Source of the DNA: Lamellibrachia satsuma
Lineage: Eukaryota > Annelida > Polychaeta > Sabellida > Siboglinidae
DNA: 64,000 nucleotides
Direction: 5' to 3'
NCBI GenBank assembly: GCA_033239005.1
Contig: BSQZ01000018.1
Location: 2,584,036-2,648,035, forward strand
Of the stretch, positions 24,920-37,426 are shown piece after piece. Both the position numbers and the translations under genes were made by a program. Numbering within the stretch: position 1 is the first letter of the stretch; the number at the start of each line of letters is the position of its first letter. The notes beneath the pieces are model-generated. The model made no database searches and was not told where the DNA came from. It worked only from the letters and a program-made list of their open reading frames with translations.

Positions 24920-25179
24920 GCACAAACGATATTGTAACACATGCATGCTACCGCATCTACTATCATTATGTATTATTAGAATGTATTGCAATATGCTAAT
25001 TATTATAAGTAATACACTTCCTTCGTGCCCTTTTTTCAACATTTTATAATATGACGTTGCTAACTCAATTGTATGTTTCTGCTTTTATGTGTGTGTGTTG
25101 AAATAAACTGCATTCATTCATACACTACTAGCGGAGGCACTTAATTACTACATAGGTAATATGTGTTCTACACTTAGTA

Positions 25180-26128
25180 TAATACCTATTGCCGAAAATT
25201 CATGTCACTGTATTTTATGAACGCAGATACGATACTCCAGACTCGGGTAATTCTCTCGCTGCGAGACCACTGACTCCTTTTCAACGTATGTACGGCGGAG
25301 ATCTCTCAGAATACCCTCCACGTTCAATGTTTGAACTGCATTTAGCGCACATAGACACAAACAAGCACGCACCCATACCCCATTGCTCGCACCCATACAC
25401 CATTGCTCGCACCCATAACAGTGCAACAGATGGTGTGAATAATGTATCTTCAAATAAGATTTGATCCCATAGATGGTCACTTTTTGTTAATAAGGTCGTA
25501 TTTCAGCAATGTCAATTGGCCTTCGGTTTTGAGTATTCGGAAGTACTCTGGGATGGACCACTATTGAAAATGTTGGTCAACAAGGAATACCTTGATACAC
25601 ACTTATACCGGTGTGCCCTAGAGTAGGTTTCATCGATACTTACAATAATTATAGCCTGGTATATAGTAAACACTCAAAAACCTTCGAAATTGAGTCTATT
25701 TATGTCAAAACAGCAAACAGACATAGACCTAAATCACGATGTTGGGCGGGATAAATAATTAATCGGGCACATTCTTGGCACTACTTTCTAGCACAGCATA
25801 CATGTGCAAATATTGTATTGCCAAGAGAAAATACTCGCATAGTGATATACATTTTATACTGACAAAGCGTAGATAGGGTATTCTGACGCGTCTTCTACAC
25901 TGTAGGCCTATATTTCATTTACACTGACACATTTTTTCACAGCTAACTTGTAAGTAGGTAACAAAAGTCGTGGTCTAAATCATTGTTACTCCAAGAAATG
26001 TCACGACACGTTATAAAATAATGGTACAGCGTTACAGCGAGAAAGACAGACACAAATACGTGCCCAACAGGGAAAGTCGTAAATACGTAAATCATATTGT
26101 AAATTAATTGTGCAACATTACTTTTCAG
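25180..26128 (+). promoter_or_regulatory. Upstream flank of paralog 3, shared with paralogs 4 and 5
   Basis: The 25190-25335 part (GATACTCCAGACTCGGGT, TCTCGCTGCGAGACCACTGA) matches 41225-41325 and 55990-56095. The part nearest the gene has GTGGTCTAAATCATTG (25969), AGAAATGTCACGACACG and AAATACGTGCCCAACAGG, all also present before paralogs 4 and 5. It probably includes the promoter and first non-coding exon, but no TATA box or start site can be fixed. Two copies of the AAT-TGCA(R)C motif lie at 26016-26046 and 26102-26120. Confidence 0.45.
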
Positions 26129-26404
26129 ATGAGAGCCACGGTACTGCTACTGCTGCTGTTGCTACCTACCCTCGTGTCATGCGCATTTGATTCCAAGCGG
26201 GACGTCACCTTCAAAGAGAGGCTCGACGCCAAGTTATATTGTATGAACAAGTTCTTACGCTGTTTCAGATTGAACCGCTGCCAAGAGAAGAAATTTAAAT
26301 ATCGCAAAAAATTCTGCGATAGGGTTTACGTTGAATGCATTGATTTCGCTAAATTGATGTTTGATAAGATAAATGCTAATGACTTCATACATCACCAGCA
26401 TTAG
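26129..26404 (+). CDS. Secreted cysteine-rich protein, paralog 3
   Basis: A 91-residue ORF from the ATG after TTTCAG. The signal peptide is MRATVLLLLLLLPTLVSCAF (cleavage likely near residues 19-21). The mature protein of about 71 residues is strongly basic (KKFKYRKKF between cysteines 3 and 4) and has five cysteines with the family spacing. An odd number of cysteines suggests a free thiol or a disulfide-linked dimer. The end is FAKLMFDKINANDF plus a histidine-rich tail (IHHQH). Its sequence lies between paralogs 1/2 (leader) and 4/5 (mature part). Upstream and downstream flanks are shared with paralogs 4 and 5. No named family is recognised. All key residues are present, so it looks functional. 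Confidence 0.85.
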   Translation: MRATVLLLLLLLPTLVSCAFDSKRDVTFKERLDAKLYCMNKFLRCFRLNRCQEKKFKYRKKFCDRVYVECIDFAKLMFDKINANDFIHHQH

Positions 26405-27260
26405 TGAAAGAGATAGCGCCCACCAAGATTTTGATTGTTCGTGTTTCTCTTCTCGACGGCTAAGACCTTTGTAACAGGGCATGATGCCTTAAGAACTGAT
26501 CTACATAACTATGTTGGTATAGAAACATACACAATTATGGGTGAGACGACATTCACATTTGTACATCGGTGGCCTTTAGTACGTTTCCTAGCCCATTGAA
26601 AAACCTTTCTAATGATTATCCTTAAACCTTCACAGCACATTCAGCATTATTTAACTGACCTCATGTGTGAAAGTCGCGTTGGTTTGAGTAATAAAAATCT
26701 AATTTTTATTACTCAATTATTTCAGTAATGAAAAGTGCTTACGCCCACCACGACCCGACACGACAGTTCGTACGTGTTTCTGTTCTCCTGTTTTTCTCGG
26801 ATGATTACATTAAGGCGGAGTGTGACATTTGTGTTAGGCTCTTTGTCAGTTTTCTACAGCCGCCAATTTTTCGCCCAACTTTTCCATTCCATATTTCCAT
26901 GTTGGGGCAGAACGTAAAACGTTCAGTCCTTCTCATTATAGTTATTAAATCGGAAAGGGTATATCAGTTGACAAGTTCATTGTAGAAGTTACAGAAGTCG
27001 ACCAATTCTTTACCGTCGACGTTTTTCTTTGCAAATGTGTTCTTCTGAAATACTCATCAGTTACTAGTCATTTATGGCAAAAATAAGTTCGGCCTGGTTG
27101 GTATGGGTTGTGAGCAGCCTCTACACTCAGACATTTCGGAAATTGTCCACCTTCGTGAACCCGTCTTTCGTGCCAAGTACTGATAAGTACACATCTGCGT
27201 TTGCGCTGCACTCGAAGTCCAAGGACTACTTCGTATGTAAACATACATACATACATACAT
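26405..27260. repeat. Downstream flank of paralog 3 (tandem unit)
   Basis: Matches 42493-43200 and, in part, 57317-57900. It includes AAGACCTTTGTAA, AGCACATTCAGCATTATTTA, the CGCCCACCACGACCCGACAC block (also after gene 2), and a terminal part ending in (CATA)n. No other ORF is conserved. Confidence 0.6.
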
Positions 27261-27278
27261 ACAAATATAAATATATGT

Positions 27279-27362
<84 letters not shown>

Positions 27363-27415
27363 AATGTCTGAGTGTAGAGGCTACTCACAACCCATACCAA
27401 CCAGGCCGAACTTAT
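27084..27415. repeat. 55-bp inverted repeat around an (AT)n core
   Basis: 27084-27138 (ATAAGTTCGGCCTGGTTGGT onward) and 27361-27415 are reverse complements with one visible mismatch. About 220 bp separate the arms, including (ACAT)n and (AT)n. The unit around paralog 4 has only the first arm (43047-43101). Confidence 0.9.
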
Positions 27416-27594
<179 letters not shown>

Positions 27595-28069
27595 AGGAAA
27601 CTATGACTCATTTGAATATCTATGTTAAATGTGGTTTATTCGATCGTCCACGAAATGAAAACAAATCAGGTGTTTATTATACATTATTGTTTGTTCCATC
27701 GTCTCACAATGCAGAGCTGAACTAACGGGGTAAGTCACGTTCAACAAACGTTTTGAGGACGGCACTACTGAATAGGGAATTTATTCTATTATTGACCTGG
27801 ATTTAAGTAATACTGATCGTATTTGATCAGCAAGATGTTGAGCCGGCAACCAAGTGGCGAACGAGTGTAGCTGTTAGGATTCTCAAACAACAGGGTCAAA
27901 AGTGAGTTGCATATTGTGGCTATTTACGCTTCAATATACCTACTACATACAATTGCGTCGTTAATAGTTTCAAAGGCTGCGAATGTTGAAATAAATAATT
28001 CGTGTAGCCCCGGTGAACTCAATTGTCGCGTCGTCTCATTTGCCTGTTTGTGCATTGTAATGGGGGCCT

Positions 28070-28700
28070 GTTCGCTACTTCGCCAGTGCTGGCCTGTTCA
28101 CTGTTTCGCTAGTGCTGGCCTGTTCGCTACTTCGCTAGTGGTGGCCAGTTCGCTACTTCGTCAGTACTGGCATGTTTGCTACTTCGCTAATGGTGGCATG
28201 TTCGCTGTTTCGTTAGTGGTGGCCTGTTCGTTACTTCGCTAGTGGTTGCATGTTCGTTACTTCGCTAGTATTGGCATGTTTGCTACTTAGGTAGTGGTGG
28301 CATGTTTGGTACTTCGCTAATTGTGGCATGTTAGTGGTGGCCTGTTTGCTACTTCGCTAGAGCTGGCCTGTTTGCTACTTCGCTAGTGGTGGCAAGTTTG
28401 CTATTTTGTTAGAGGTGGTACGTTTACTACTTCGCTAATGGTGGCATGTTCGCTGTTTCGCTAGTGGTGGCCTGTTCGCTACTTCACTAGTGCTGGCTTG
28501 TTCGCTACTTCGCTAGTGGTGGCCTGTTCACTACTTCGCTAGTGGTGGCATATTTGCTACTTCGCTAGTGGTGGCATATTTGCTACTTCGCTAGTGGTGG
28601 CATGTTCGCTGTTTCGCCAGTGATGGCCTGTTCGCTACTTCGCCAGAGCTGGCAAATTCGCTATTTCGTCAGTGCTGGCCTGTTCGCTACTTTGCTGTCG
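28070..28700. repeat. 26-bp minisatellite array, unit A
   Basis: The unit is roughly GGCCTGTTCGCTACTTCGCT plus AGTGGT, repeated about 24 times with many substitutions and a few unit-length changes. The paralogous array is at 44695-45400. The flanks (27593-28060 and 28700-29880) are nearly identical to 44228-44690 and 45400-46590 and hold no recognised gene. Confidence 0.95.
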
Positions 28701-30255
28701 GCTTACACCCGGCTATTCAAATACGATGACTATATTAGTTCACTCCAGGTAGTTCAATCACACATGCACATGCACACGCGCACACGCACACGCACACACA
28801 GGTCGAAACATATCTCCGAAAGGCCCGTGGCATGTTTAAAGGATCACAAAACTATGTAATCCCGAAGTTAAGCAAACACATACACGATGTTATTCTGGCT
28901 AATAGCCGAGTATACCTAGGATTTTCAACATGGAATCTCCACATTGACGCACAAATAAACTGTCTCGAAATAATGCCATAGTGTGGTCCCAGTACTATGT
29001 GTTCTCACAAATGCCACAGCCGAAAAACATACACAGCTAATGTATTAACAGGCTTAGGATGACAACGCGTTCAAGGTAACATATTTTATAAATTTCAAGA
29101 CAATATTAAAAAAATTTGACACCTCTCTAGGTCTTCACATTTTTGGCAGAACGGAGGTCACTTCGTAAACTCTAGATGCCGCTTAAATGCAGTAGTCTAC
29201 TCATTCTGGGACGAGATATCCTCACATGAAATATTATTCCAATAGGAATCACTGAAATAAAAAGCCCATTCTCTTTTCGAGACGCAACTTTAAGCTTGAA
29301 TCTACTACCGATCCATTTCAAAAATATCTAAAGCCCAACAGAATGGTGCACCATTTCAGCCCAGTGCGGCAGAGAATGCCATGGCAGCGTGGGTTCTTGG
29401 GGCAAACCAAGCGATGCACAACATAGACTTGATCACCACGGCGCAAGCCGTTTTCTTACGAAACATAAGGATACATAAGGAAAGCGCAATATATATAGAT
29501 GTCGTAGGTGGGGCCCGGACTGCGTTAGAAGAACCAACTAAATTGAACAACTAGCTTGCCAACATTCAAGCAAGTGTGTAGAGATTGTTGAGCGCCTACT
29601 CCATCAACTTCGTTCATCCATACAACGCTACAAATACCTGTATTTGCGGTGAAAGGCCCGGCCCTGGCGTCAGGAGGGCAGTGTATCTACGAGATTCGTT
29701 AGCTGAACTAACTATTGTCACTCATTGATATCTGGTTTGTCTTTGGGCACACTGTGTCACACACAAACACACAAACACAGTAAGACACAACGTGTCACGC
29801 ACAAACACACTGTGTCACACACAGACACACTGTCGAATGTAATGCCTAAAATTCACACACGTTTGTTGGCTAGTCTCCTGCATCTTTCCTCAGCCTGGGA
29901 GGAGGCTGAGAGGAAGTAAGGTGACAGGTCGTAGGGAGACAGGATGTAAGGAGACGGGACGTAGGGAGAAGGGACGAAAGGAGACGAAAAGGAAAGAAAT
30001 GATAGGGAAGACAAATGGATCGAAGGAAAGAGGAGTGGGGGAGTAAGTAGCGAAGGAGTCGGGGGAGGATACGATAGTTCAGGCGAAGGGAGGGAAGGAG
30101 ACGGGAGGGAAGGTGTCAGGAAGGAAGGTGACGGGAGCGCAAGTTAGCCAGGCGACGGGAGGGGAAGGTGGCAGGTTGATGAGTGAAAGAGAGTCTGCCA
30201 CCAAGTGACAAGGATGCAGGTCAGAATGTGATGGAGGGAATCTATCGGAAGAGCT

Positions 30256-30836
30256 AATCCGAGGCAGTGATAGACGGGGTGAGAAAGAGAGCGAGGGTAT
30301 TTGTGGGGGACTCAATAGTTAGGAAGACCGACAGAGTCTTAAACAAGGGAGACGACGTGGTAGTTTGCTTGCCTGTTGCCAAAATAAAGGCGATAACTGA
30401 GAGGGTAGAAAACATTGTGGGTTCGGGCAAGGGTGGATATGTTTTAGTACACGTAGGGACAAATAACGTAGAGAGGGAGGGTACAACTGCCATAGTTAGG
30501 AAATACAGGAATTTGGTCAGAACACTAAAGCAGACGCGGGTTGAGCAGGAAATACTATCAGGGATTTTACCAGTAATAGGAAGGCGGGATCATATATATC
30601 GAAATTGCCGGGGGATGGCAATTAACATGCTAGTCGAGAAGCTATGTAGGGAAGTGGAAGTTGGTTTTGTGGATTTGTGGGGAAGTTTTGTTGGTAGGGC
30701 TGATATGTACACGAAGGACGGGCTTCATCTAAGTGGAAAGGGGGCAGCAGTATTTGCGGATGGACTCTCAGCAGCAGTAGACAGTGGCATGGGTAGCATA
30801 TCAAATATTTTTGGTAGTAAACACTATTTAAACTAG
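30256..30836 (+). pseudogene. LINE ORF1 with SGNH-hydrolase-like domain (copy A)
   Basis: About 189 codons are open, from a TAA at about 30255 to the stop at 30836. The blocks of SGNH/GDSL hydrolases are in order: FVGDSIV (block I), VHVGTNN (block III) and KDGLHLSGKGA, with the Asp-x-x-His of block V. ORF1 proteins with an esterase domain are known in CR1-type LINEs, where they probably help assemble the RNP. Copy B has TAT where this copy has TAA, so the true ORF1 extended upstream with a basic, repeat-rich N-terminus and this copy carries a nonsense mutation. Confidence 0.7.
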
Positions 30837-32805
30837 AAACGCCGGGGGTGACTTAGAGATGCATCAAGCAGGACAAGAGGCAACTAGTACAGATAATCCA
30901 ATAACAAAATGTCCGAAAAACATGTCTGAAGCAGGTTATAGATGCGTGGGTTTAAATGCTAGAAGTATAGTAAATAAAAAAGCGAATTAAACATTATGGT
31001 AGAAGATATTGACCCTCTCATAATTGGCATTACCGAAACATGGGCCAACACAAACATAACAGATGCTGAATTAGACAGGATACGTAATGTTTAGGAGATA
31101 TCGAATAGGGGAGGGGAGTTATTTTATATGTTAAAGAATCTATTCAAGCTTATGAAATAAAATTAGGAAGGGAAGCAGATTACGATGAAGCTGTTTGGTG
31201 CAAAATGGTTTCAAGAAATTCAAAACTAACTATTGAATTAGTTTACCGAAGTCCAAACATAAACGAAGATGATAACACAAAATAGAAAATGCTATAAAGG
31301 AAGTTAGTGATGGGGAATAATCCATAATGGGAGATTTTAACCATGGACACATACAATGGAAATCTCTAGAGAGTACAGGGGGTGAGGACCAACAATTTCT
31401 ATTTTTAATTCAGGAGAGTTTTTTTTCTTACTCAGCACGTGCTAGAACCAACCAGGGAAAAAATGTATTATCATCACAAAAAGAATTAGTGGACAATGTA
31501 AAAATACATGAACCATTGGGTAACAGTGACCACAATCAAATACATTTTGACATCAATGTAAAATCAGAAAGTAAAAATAAAAAAACCTATAGGAGAAACT
31601 TCCACAAAGGTAACTATAAAGATATGAGAAAATACATAGCAAAGCTAGATTGGAATAACATGCTGATGAATAAGACCGCAATTGAATGTTGTAATATTCT
31701 AAAATATGAAATTTAGAGTATCATCGATAAATTTGTTCCCTTGAAAAAACGGTCTAGAAAGAAACACTTGTCAAAAGAAGCTATTAGAAAAATAGTGTTT
31801 AAGCAAACTATGTGTAGGGTTTATAGGCATACCAAAAAGGATGAAGACTATGCAAAATAAAAAAGGCACTTAACCTAGCTACAATGAAATTAGAAAATCT
31901 AAAAGAACCTTTGAAAATAAATTGGCAGGTAATATCAAAAATGACAGCAAGAGTTTCTATGCTTATGTAAGGAGTAAACAGAAAGTTCGAGATAAGGTCG
32001 GACCACTGTAAAACAACATGAAAAACATAATTTCAGACGGGTTTCAAATGGCAGAGATCCTGAATGAGTATTTCAGCTCAGTTTTTACCACAGAAGATAC
32101 CAGCTCTCTTCCAGTTCCATTTACTAAATTTGAGGACAATAAATCAGAACATTTAGGGCAGTTATTTATAACTCATGAAATGATAGCAAAGAAAATTAAG
32201 AAGATGAAAGATAATAAATCACCTGGAGTTGATGGGATACCACCAAAACTTCTTTAGGAAATTGTTGAGCAACTTGTTCACTACTTGCAAATTTGTTTAA
32301 CTTGCCAATAGAAGAAGGAATAGTTCCTTCAGAATGGAAAGAAGCAAACATTACGCCACTACTTAAGAAGTGATCGAAGAACAAGCCAGTATATTACAGA
32401 CCAGTGAGTTTAACATCAGTTCTATGTAAATTACTCGAAACATTAATTAGAGACCACATGGTAAAATTCCTTGTTAAGCATAAATTAATAAAAACATCTC
32501 AACATGGGATCCTAAAAGCAAGGTCATGTCTAACCAATCTCTTATGTTTTTTGAAGAAATTACAAAGTGGGTAGATGACGGGTCACCAGTGGATGTTGTC
32601 TACTTAGATTTTCAGAAAGCTTTCGATAAAGTGCCACATCAAAGATTGTTACTTAAAAACTAAAATCCCATGATATAGGTAATGATGTAATCAACTGGAT
32701 AGAAAAGTGATTTACACACAGAAGACAGAGAGTAATAGTAGATGGTGAGATTTCGAACTGGACATCTGTGGGGTACCACAGGGATCAGTATTATGCCCTA
32801 TACTG

Positions 32806-32922
<117 letters not shown>

Positions 32923-33309
32923 GATTTAGAAGATGACATATCTAGCAAAGTACTCAAATTTGCAGATGACACAAACGTATTCAGAAAGGTTACAAATGAT
33001 ACAGATAAACAAAGTTTACAGGATGATCTAGATAAATTAGTTAAATGGTCAGAAAAATTGCAAATGTTATTAAAGTTTTGGAAGTGTAAATGTATACACA
33101 GAGGACATGGAAACATGGACGAAGAATATACACAAAGCAGCATTAGTTAAATGGAGTAGTGTAGGTTGGACATGAGAAAGTACTCTTTCTCACAGAGAGT
33201 GATAAATGAATGGAACAAACTGCCAAATGATTGTGTTAATCCTAGTAGTGTGAATATGTTTAAAAATAGTATTAACAGATAGTTGATAAGGGCGGGCTAC
33301 ACATAGATG

Positions 33310-34840
33310 AGAACATTTTTGGACTCTCGATAAGCCAATGGCGATAGCCAACGACAAAATCACATACCTTTCAGAAAAACGCACCCAAACGGGATGCGCC
33401 TCAATTTCAGCCCAGCCCCGTCAATGATTTAGAAACGATGGAACTTTGCTATCAAATCAAGGATTTATTGTAATAGTAAAAAACAATTACTTTACCAATG
33501 CATCCGATGTGAGAATACTTTTTTAAAAAATCACTAATTTCACTATCACAAGGGTAGTTATTTAGAGTTGTTTTCTACCTGTCGGAGAAAGACTGACACA
33601 GTGGGCGAATTGAGTGTTGGCAAACTACTACATTTACGATCCATCCGCCATTACCCACACATAGAGTCCCTAGGATAGTGACGATTGTATGTAATAAGTG
33701 TATATATTAGTTATTTTTGTCATCGCCAATGGGTAGATTACAGGCGACTGGTGCAGGCGACTGAACATAGAATGGGGCAAATTGACTCGGCGCCTGGGAT
33801 TAGATACTGCCAGACTGCCCCAAAAGTTAGTGTATTATTATATAGACGGTGGGTCACAGTATCGCCATCTGGAAAGTGGTTCACACTTAATTCTGCTCAA
33901 TTCTGTAGTAAATAACCCTAAATAGCTGCGTTTTTTTTAAATACATCAAAAATTGGTAGATCAGAGGCCTATGATGCAAGGACGCGAAGGAGCGTTGAAC
34001 GAGGCGCGGGTGTCTGGACCAAACATCGGTACGAATGTTAATATATCTTTACCTGTTTAAAATGTTTCATGTAGAATTTGCATAGCCTAAATCGCCTTTT
34101 CTTTGGTGCATTACTCCCAAAAGGCATTATTTATAAAGGTAAATGATGTGATTGTAGTAGTAGTCAGAGACACAGCGCCGCGGTCTCATGACACCAGAGT
34201 ATGGTGTATGTGTCGAGTCGTAGGGGACGTCGCACTGGAATCGCCCATTTTCATGAATTGCGACAGAACGATGACTCGAGTCTTAGAATGTCATACATTG
34301 CGTAGTTTGTCCACCCCCGAGAATGCCATACTTGTCTTCAGTCACCAATGACGCACTACGAGGACCTGGCCGTTGGTGCCACGTCCAGGGTGGTTGCATC
34401 AGGACAGTTAAACTGGTTAAACCCAGAAAACCCAGAACATAGACGACCTAGAAATAATACCTCATTGGTGTGCTCTTTTTTCAATAACTACCACTTACAC
34501 GTGTGTTGTTTTATATGTATGTTACACATAATATGAAACACGCGAATATTTTTTATCCAGTGGAATGCTCCGAAATAGCCAAGTCCAAAGGGTATCCTTG
34601 GCTAGTAGATGAAACTGCATACCTTATTGCAGGCACAAATATCTCGATATTCTATCGCACATGTACACGTACTAGAGGGTTAAACAACATAGCAAATATT
34701 TGAATTTAACTTATATTAAGGTATATGTGTTATTCTTAGATAACAGCTGTCCTGAAATTCGTTGTCCATGCCGTTATCCAAACCAAGTAACGCCCTAGAT
34801 GAGTGAATTGTGCTATGGGTGTTATAAATAATCTCAGTCA
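33310..34840. repeat. Anonymous tandem-unit blocks, including block X copy 2
   Basis: Matches 50150-51690 nearly base for base. The region contains AAATCACATACCTTTC, CATCGCCAATGGGTAGATTA, GATACTGCCAGACTGCCCC and block X (34550-34830), which also follows gene 2. In block X a frame (34503-34703) reads MKHANIFYPVECSEIAKSKG, then YPWLVDETAYLIAGTN. It is open in both copies and does not resemble anything I know. Coding status is doubtful. Confidence 0.5.
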
Positions 34841-35205
34841 TCACCTTTATGCTGATGACACACAGGTTTACATATCACTTTCACAACCAAATGCACAACA
34901 ATATGTTTCGACTTTAAGTGATTGTCTTACTGATATATTTTTGTGGATGGAATCAATAAGCTAAAGTTCAATCCAGATAAAACAGAACTTATTATTATTG
35001 GCACTAAACAACAACGACATAGAGTCATAAACCATTTTCCAGTTAAACTGCTTGGCAGTGATACATTCCCATCAGATACTGTTCGCAATCTTGATGTTGT
35101 CTTTGATAGCATATTTCTCAAGTATTTTAATCCTCGTCGTTGGTGCCACGTCCTGGGTGCCTGCATAAGGAAAGTTAAACTAGCAGTATACGTAGTCATC
35201 TGACC
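34840..35205 (+). mobile_element. CR1/L2-type LINE RT fragment, copy 1
   Basis: The sequence reads HHLYADDTQVYISLSQPN, the catalytic YADD box, then LKFNPDKTELIIIGTKQQRH (35000). It matches 51700-51990. The 3' part seen in the other unit (52000-52720) is missing because the viral segment starts at about 35210. Confidence 0.75.
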
Positions 35206-35624
35206 GATCAAATGGGGAGGCCACGTGCATGAATCACTTCCGTTTCCGGTTTAGTGCGCATGCGCACAGCCTTCTGGGTAACCTGAGCGCCCCAGGCGGT
35301 GACCCTAACCCGTCCCTGGCGAAAGGAGAGAACACTAACCATAACCCCAACCTGTTGACGACAGCGTAAACTTAACCACGTGTCGTCTTTGCGGTGAACT
35401 CTGACCCCGACCCTAACCCTAGCCACGTGTCGTCTGTGCGGTGATCCATGACCCCTACGCAGCAGTTATTAACAGGGTCATTATCAGCGATCAAAGGAGC
35501 TAATGAGGAAACGAGAAACCAACACAAGACGGTATGGTACGAGTGCACACGTATTTTATTGAACAAGACAAGCAGCATGACGATACGAGGATAGCGTGTA
35601 ATATCACTACGACTACGACTGATA

Positions 35625-35820
35625 TGATGATGATGATGATGATGATGAGACGACTTGCGGATGTTGACCATCACGCCAGAGGTCGCGAGCTTAGGGGTGT
35701 CTCCACCTCGCCAGAGGCTCGAGGGTGATTATGATGATGATGATGAGGCGACTTGCGGATGTTGACCACCACGCCAGAGGTCGCGAGCTTAGGGGTGTCT
35801 CCACCTCGCCAGAGGCTCAA
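35625..35820. repeat. GATGAT repeats and a direct repeat of about 80 bp at the viral left edge
   Basis: The block CGACTTGCGGATGTTGACCA through CGCCAGAGGTCGCGAGCTTA and CTCCACCTCGCCAGAGGCTC occurs at about 35650-35721 and about 35748-35817. Each copy is preceded by (GAT)n. 35210-35620 holds no gene; it has degenerate CCCTAAC-like words. Confidence 0.85.
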
Positions 35821-35849
35821 TCAATGTACGATGTACGATAGTACAGTCT

Positions 35850-36121
35850 ACCTTGTCGCAGTTGTTTAGACCAATCGAATACGCGGCAATCGTTAGCTAC
35901 TAGATCGGTGCCGAATATGTTGATAAATGTTCTCATAGAAAAGCCGTTACAACGAAGCAATGTTCGCCCGGTTCGTCGCCGTCGTCGGTGTTGCACACGA
36001 AGGCCGCAGGCAGAGCGCCGTCTATCGTCGTGGGCAGTCCGTCTTTGGGCACGACGCCGCGAAAGATCGATCTGGTGCACGGGTCCATCGCCAGTAGTCT
36101 AGCGATCTGCAGGGTGTCCAT
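35850..36121 (-). pseudogene. Adenovirus-type cysteine protease, N-terminal remnant
   Basis: The ATG at 36121 follows the stop of the capsid gene directly. Open for 62 codons, it reads MDTLQIARLLAMDPCTRSIF, with VCNTDDGDEPGEH ending at residue 54. This is the start of adenain-type (C5/ULP-like) maturation proteases, whose catalytic His is residue 54 in adenovirus; the usual following Trp is Cys here. A frameshift near 35940-35990 moves the remaining similarity (CRVFDW region) to another frame. The part with the catalytic Cys is missing. In living relatives the enzyme cleaves capsid and core precursors. This copy is dead. Confidence 0.65.
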
Positions 36122-37426
36122 CTCAGTAGTCGTAGATGACGTTGCAGCTCTTGTCTATTCCCAGCACGGACTCGAACTCGGCTTGGCGACGACGTTCACG
36201 GTGTTCGGCAGCGCGTCACGGAAATGCAGCTTTATGCGCAGGTTGCCCTTTTGTACCAGGTGGAAGCAGGGGCCATCGGGGTCGGGGGTCAGGTCAAAAC
36301 CGAAGAAGGTGTAGCCGTGTTTGTAGTCTCTGCGAGTCAGCCCGTTCCCTCGTTCTGCCACATCTTACCGGTCGAAGAGAACAGGCTCATGTAGTTCCTG
36401 ACGAAGAGGTCGTCATCGAAATTGGGCTGGAAAGGTTTGGAGGGTATCTGTCTTCCGTCCACGTACACCGCGTGGAAGCTGATGGCGTTGTTCTTGGCGT
36501 GAAACGGATTCTTCACCGTTGTACGCGTCGTTATCGATGCTGCAGAGCACCAGACGTTTCGGCAGAGTGCCGAAGAACAGGTTCTCGTGCGTGTGCGACC
36601 GAGCGCCCGCAGGAATGGAGTACGCCTGGCAGTCGACGGAGCGCATCGGATACTTGACCGTGCTCCTCTCGAGAGCCTTGATGTATGCCATCTGCACGGT
36701 CGGATTGAGGGTGGGCTTCTTTGCAAATAAGGTGGCATTGACGATGTTTATCCTGTAATCGGGGTTGTCCCCACCAGCCATGAATGCAAAAGCGGACTTA
36801 CTGCGTACCAGTCTTATCTTGACATCGACGCCATTGATCAAGAACTTGTCCTGCAGAAAGAGATCCACGTGGAGACGGCCCATCATATCGACGACCCGAC
36901 TCCGTGCGATGTTCGCCCGTCGAGCCAGGAACCCTTCGTTAGCCGCGGGTCCTGCGTCTATCTCGACGGCATCCATGCGAGTGGCCGTGTCCTTGTGCCA
37001 CAGTTGAATTGTCAGTTGCGTGACCTTGGTATCGGTGCCTTAACTCAGCAGCGTCTCTATGTAGGCGCGATACGCATACGTGTTGGTAGAAGGGGTCACG
37101 AGCGTACCGTTCAGGTAGACGTCGACTTAACCGAAAAGCGAATGCAGCCAGTGATTGACTGGACCCACGTGATCGGCCAAGTCGATATCGTCCCCGTTGG
37201 CTCGCGTCACCTTCACCTGCACGTGTAGCATCGTGTTGGCGAGATCCAGGTAATCGTCTCCCGATCCGGGTATGAGGAATTCTATCGGTCCACCCGAGTC
37301 CAGAGAGGCCATGGGTTGATGTTCCACTACGTGGCTGTCGACGATGCTGGTCTGAGTGGGGGGTACGGTAAAGAGATCCAGCTCGGTCTTGACCCCTTCG
37401 CACGACTGTCTATGTACGAACGCCAT
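36122..37426 (-). pseudogene. Large capsid-like protein ('F54H12.2-like'), broken
   Basis: About 434 codons from the ATG at 37426 to the TGA at 36124-36122. The N-terminus has SGGPIEFLIPGSGDDYLDL. The middle has ARSRVVDMMGRLHVDLF and RSKSAFAFMAGGDNPDYRIN. The C-terminal part has FVRNYMSLFSSTGKMWQ and GYTFFGFDLTPDPDG. This matches the protein family annotated 'uncharacterized protein F54H12.2-like' in many invertebrate genomes; the size and position suit a double-jelly-roll major capsid protein, which is inference. Breaks: TAA at 37129-37127, TAA at 37042-37040, and frameshifts near 36515, 36350 and 36185. The start overlaps the upstream pX-like ORF by 17 nt. Confidence 0.7.

Noticed and set aside
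28070..28700. CRISPR-like regular repeats
   Set aside because: The 26-bp units are directly adjacent with no unique spacers, and the DNA is clearly animal nuclear. It is a minisatellite. The same applies to 14100-14819 and 41430-41582.
35290..35440. CCCTAACCC-like words resembling telomeric repeat
   Set aside because: Only isolated, irregular words (CCCTAACCCTAGCC at most) occur. There is no tandem TTAGGG array, so this is not an interstitial telomere.
35988..37228. Plus-strand ORFs of 100-185 codons across the viral segment and at 10758-11315
   Set aside because: They are antisense shadows of GC-rich coding sequence on the minus strand and show no family features.
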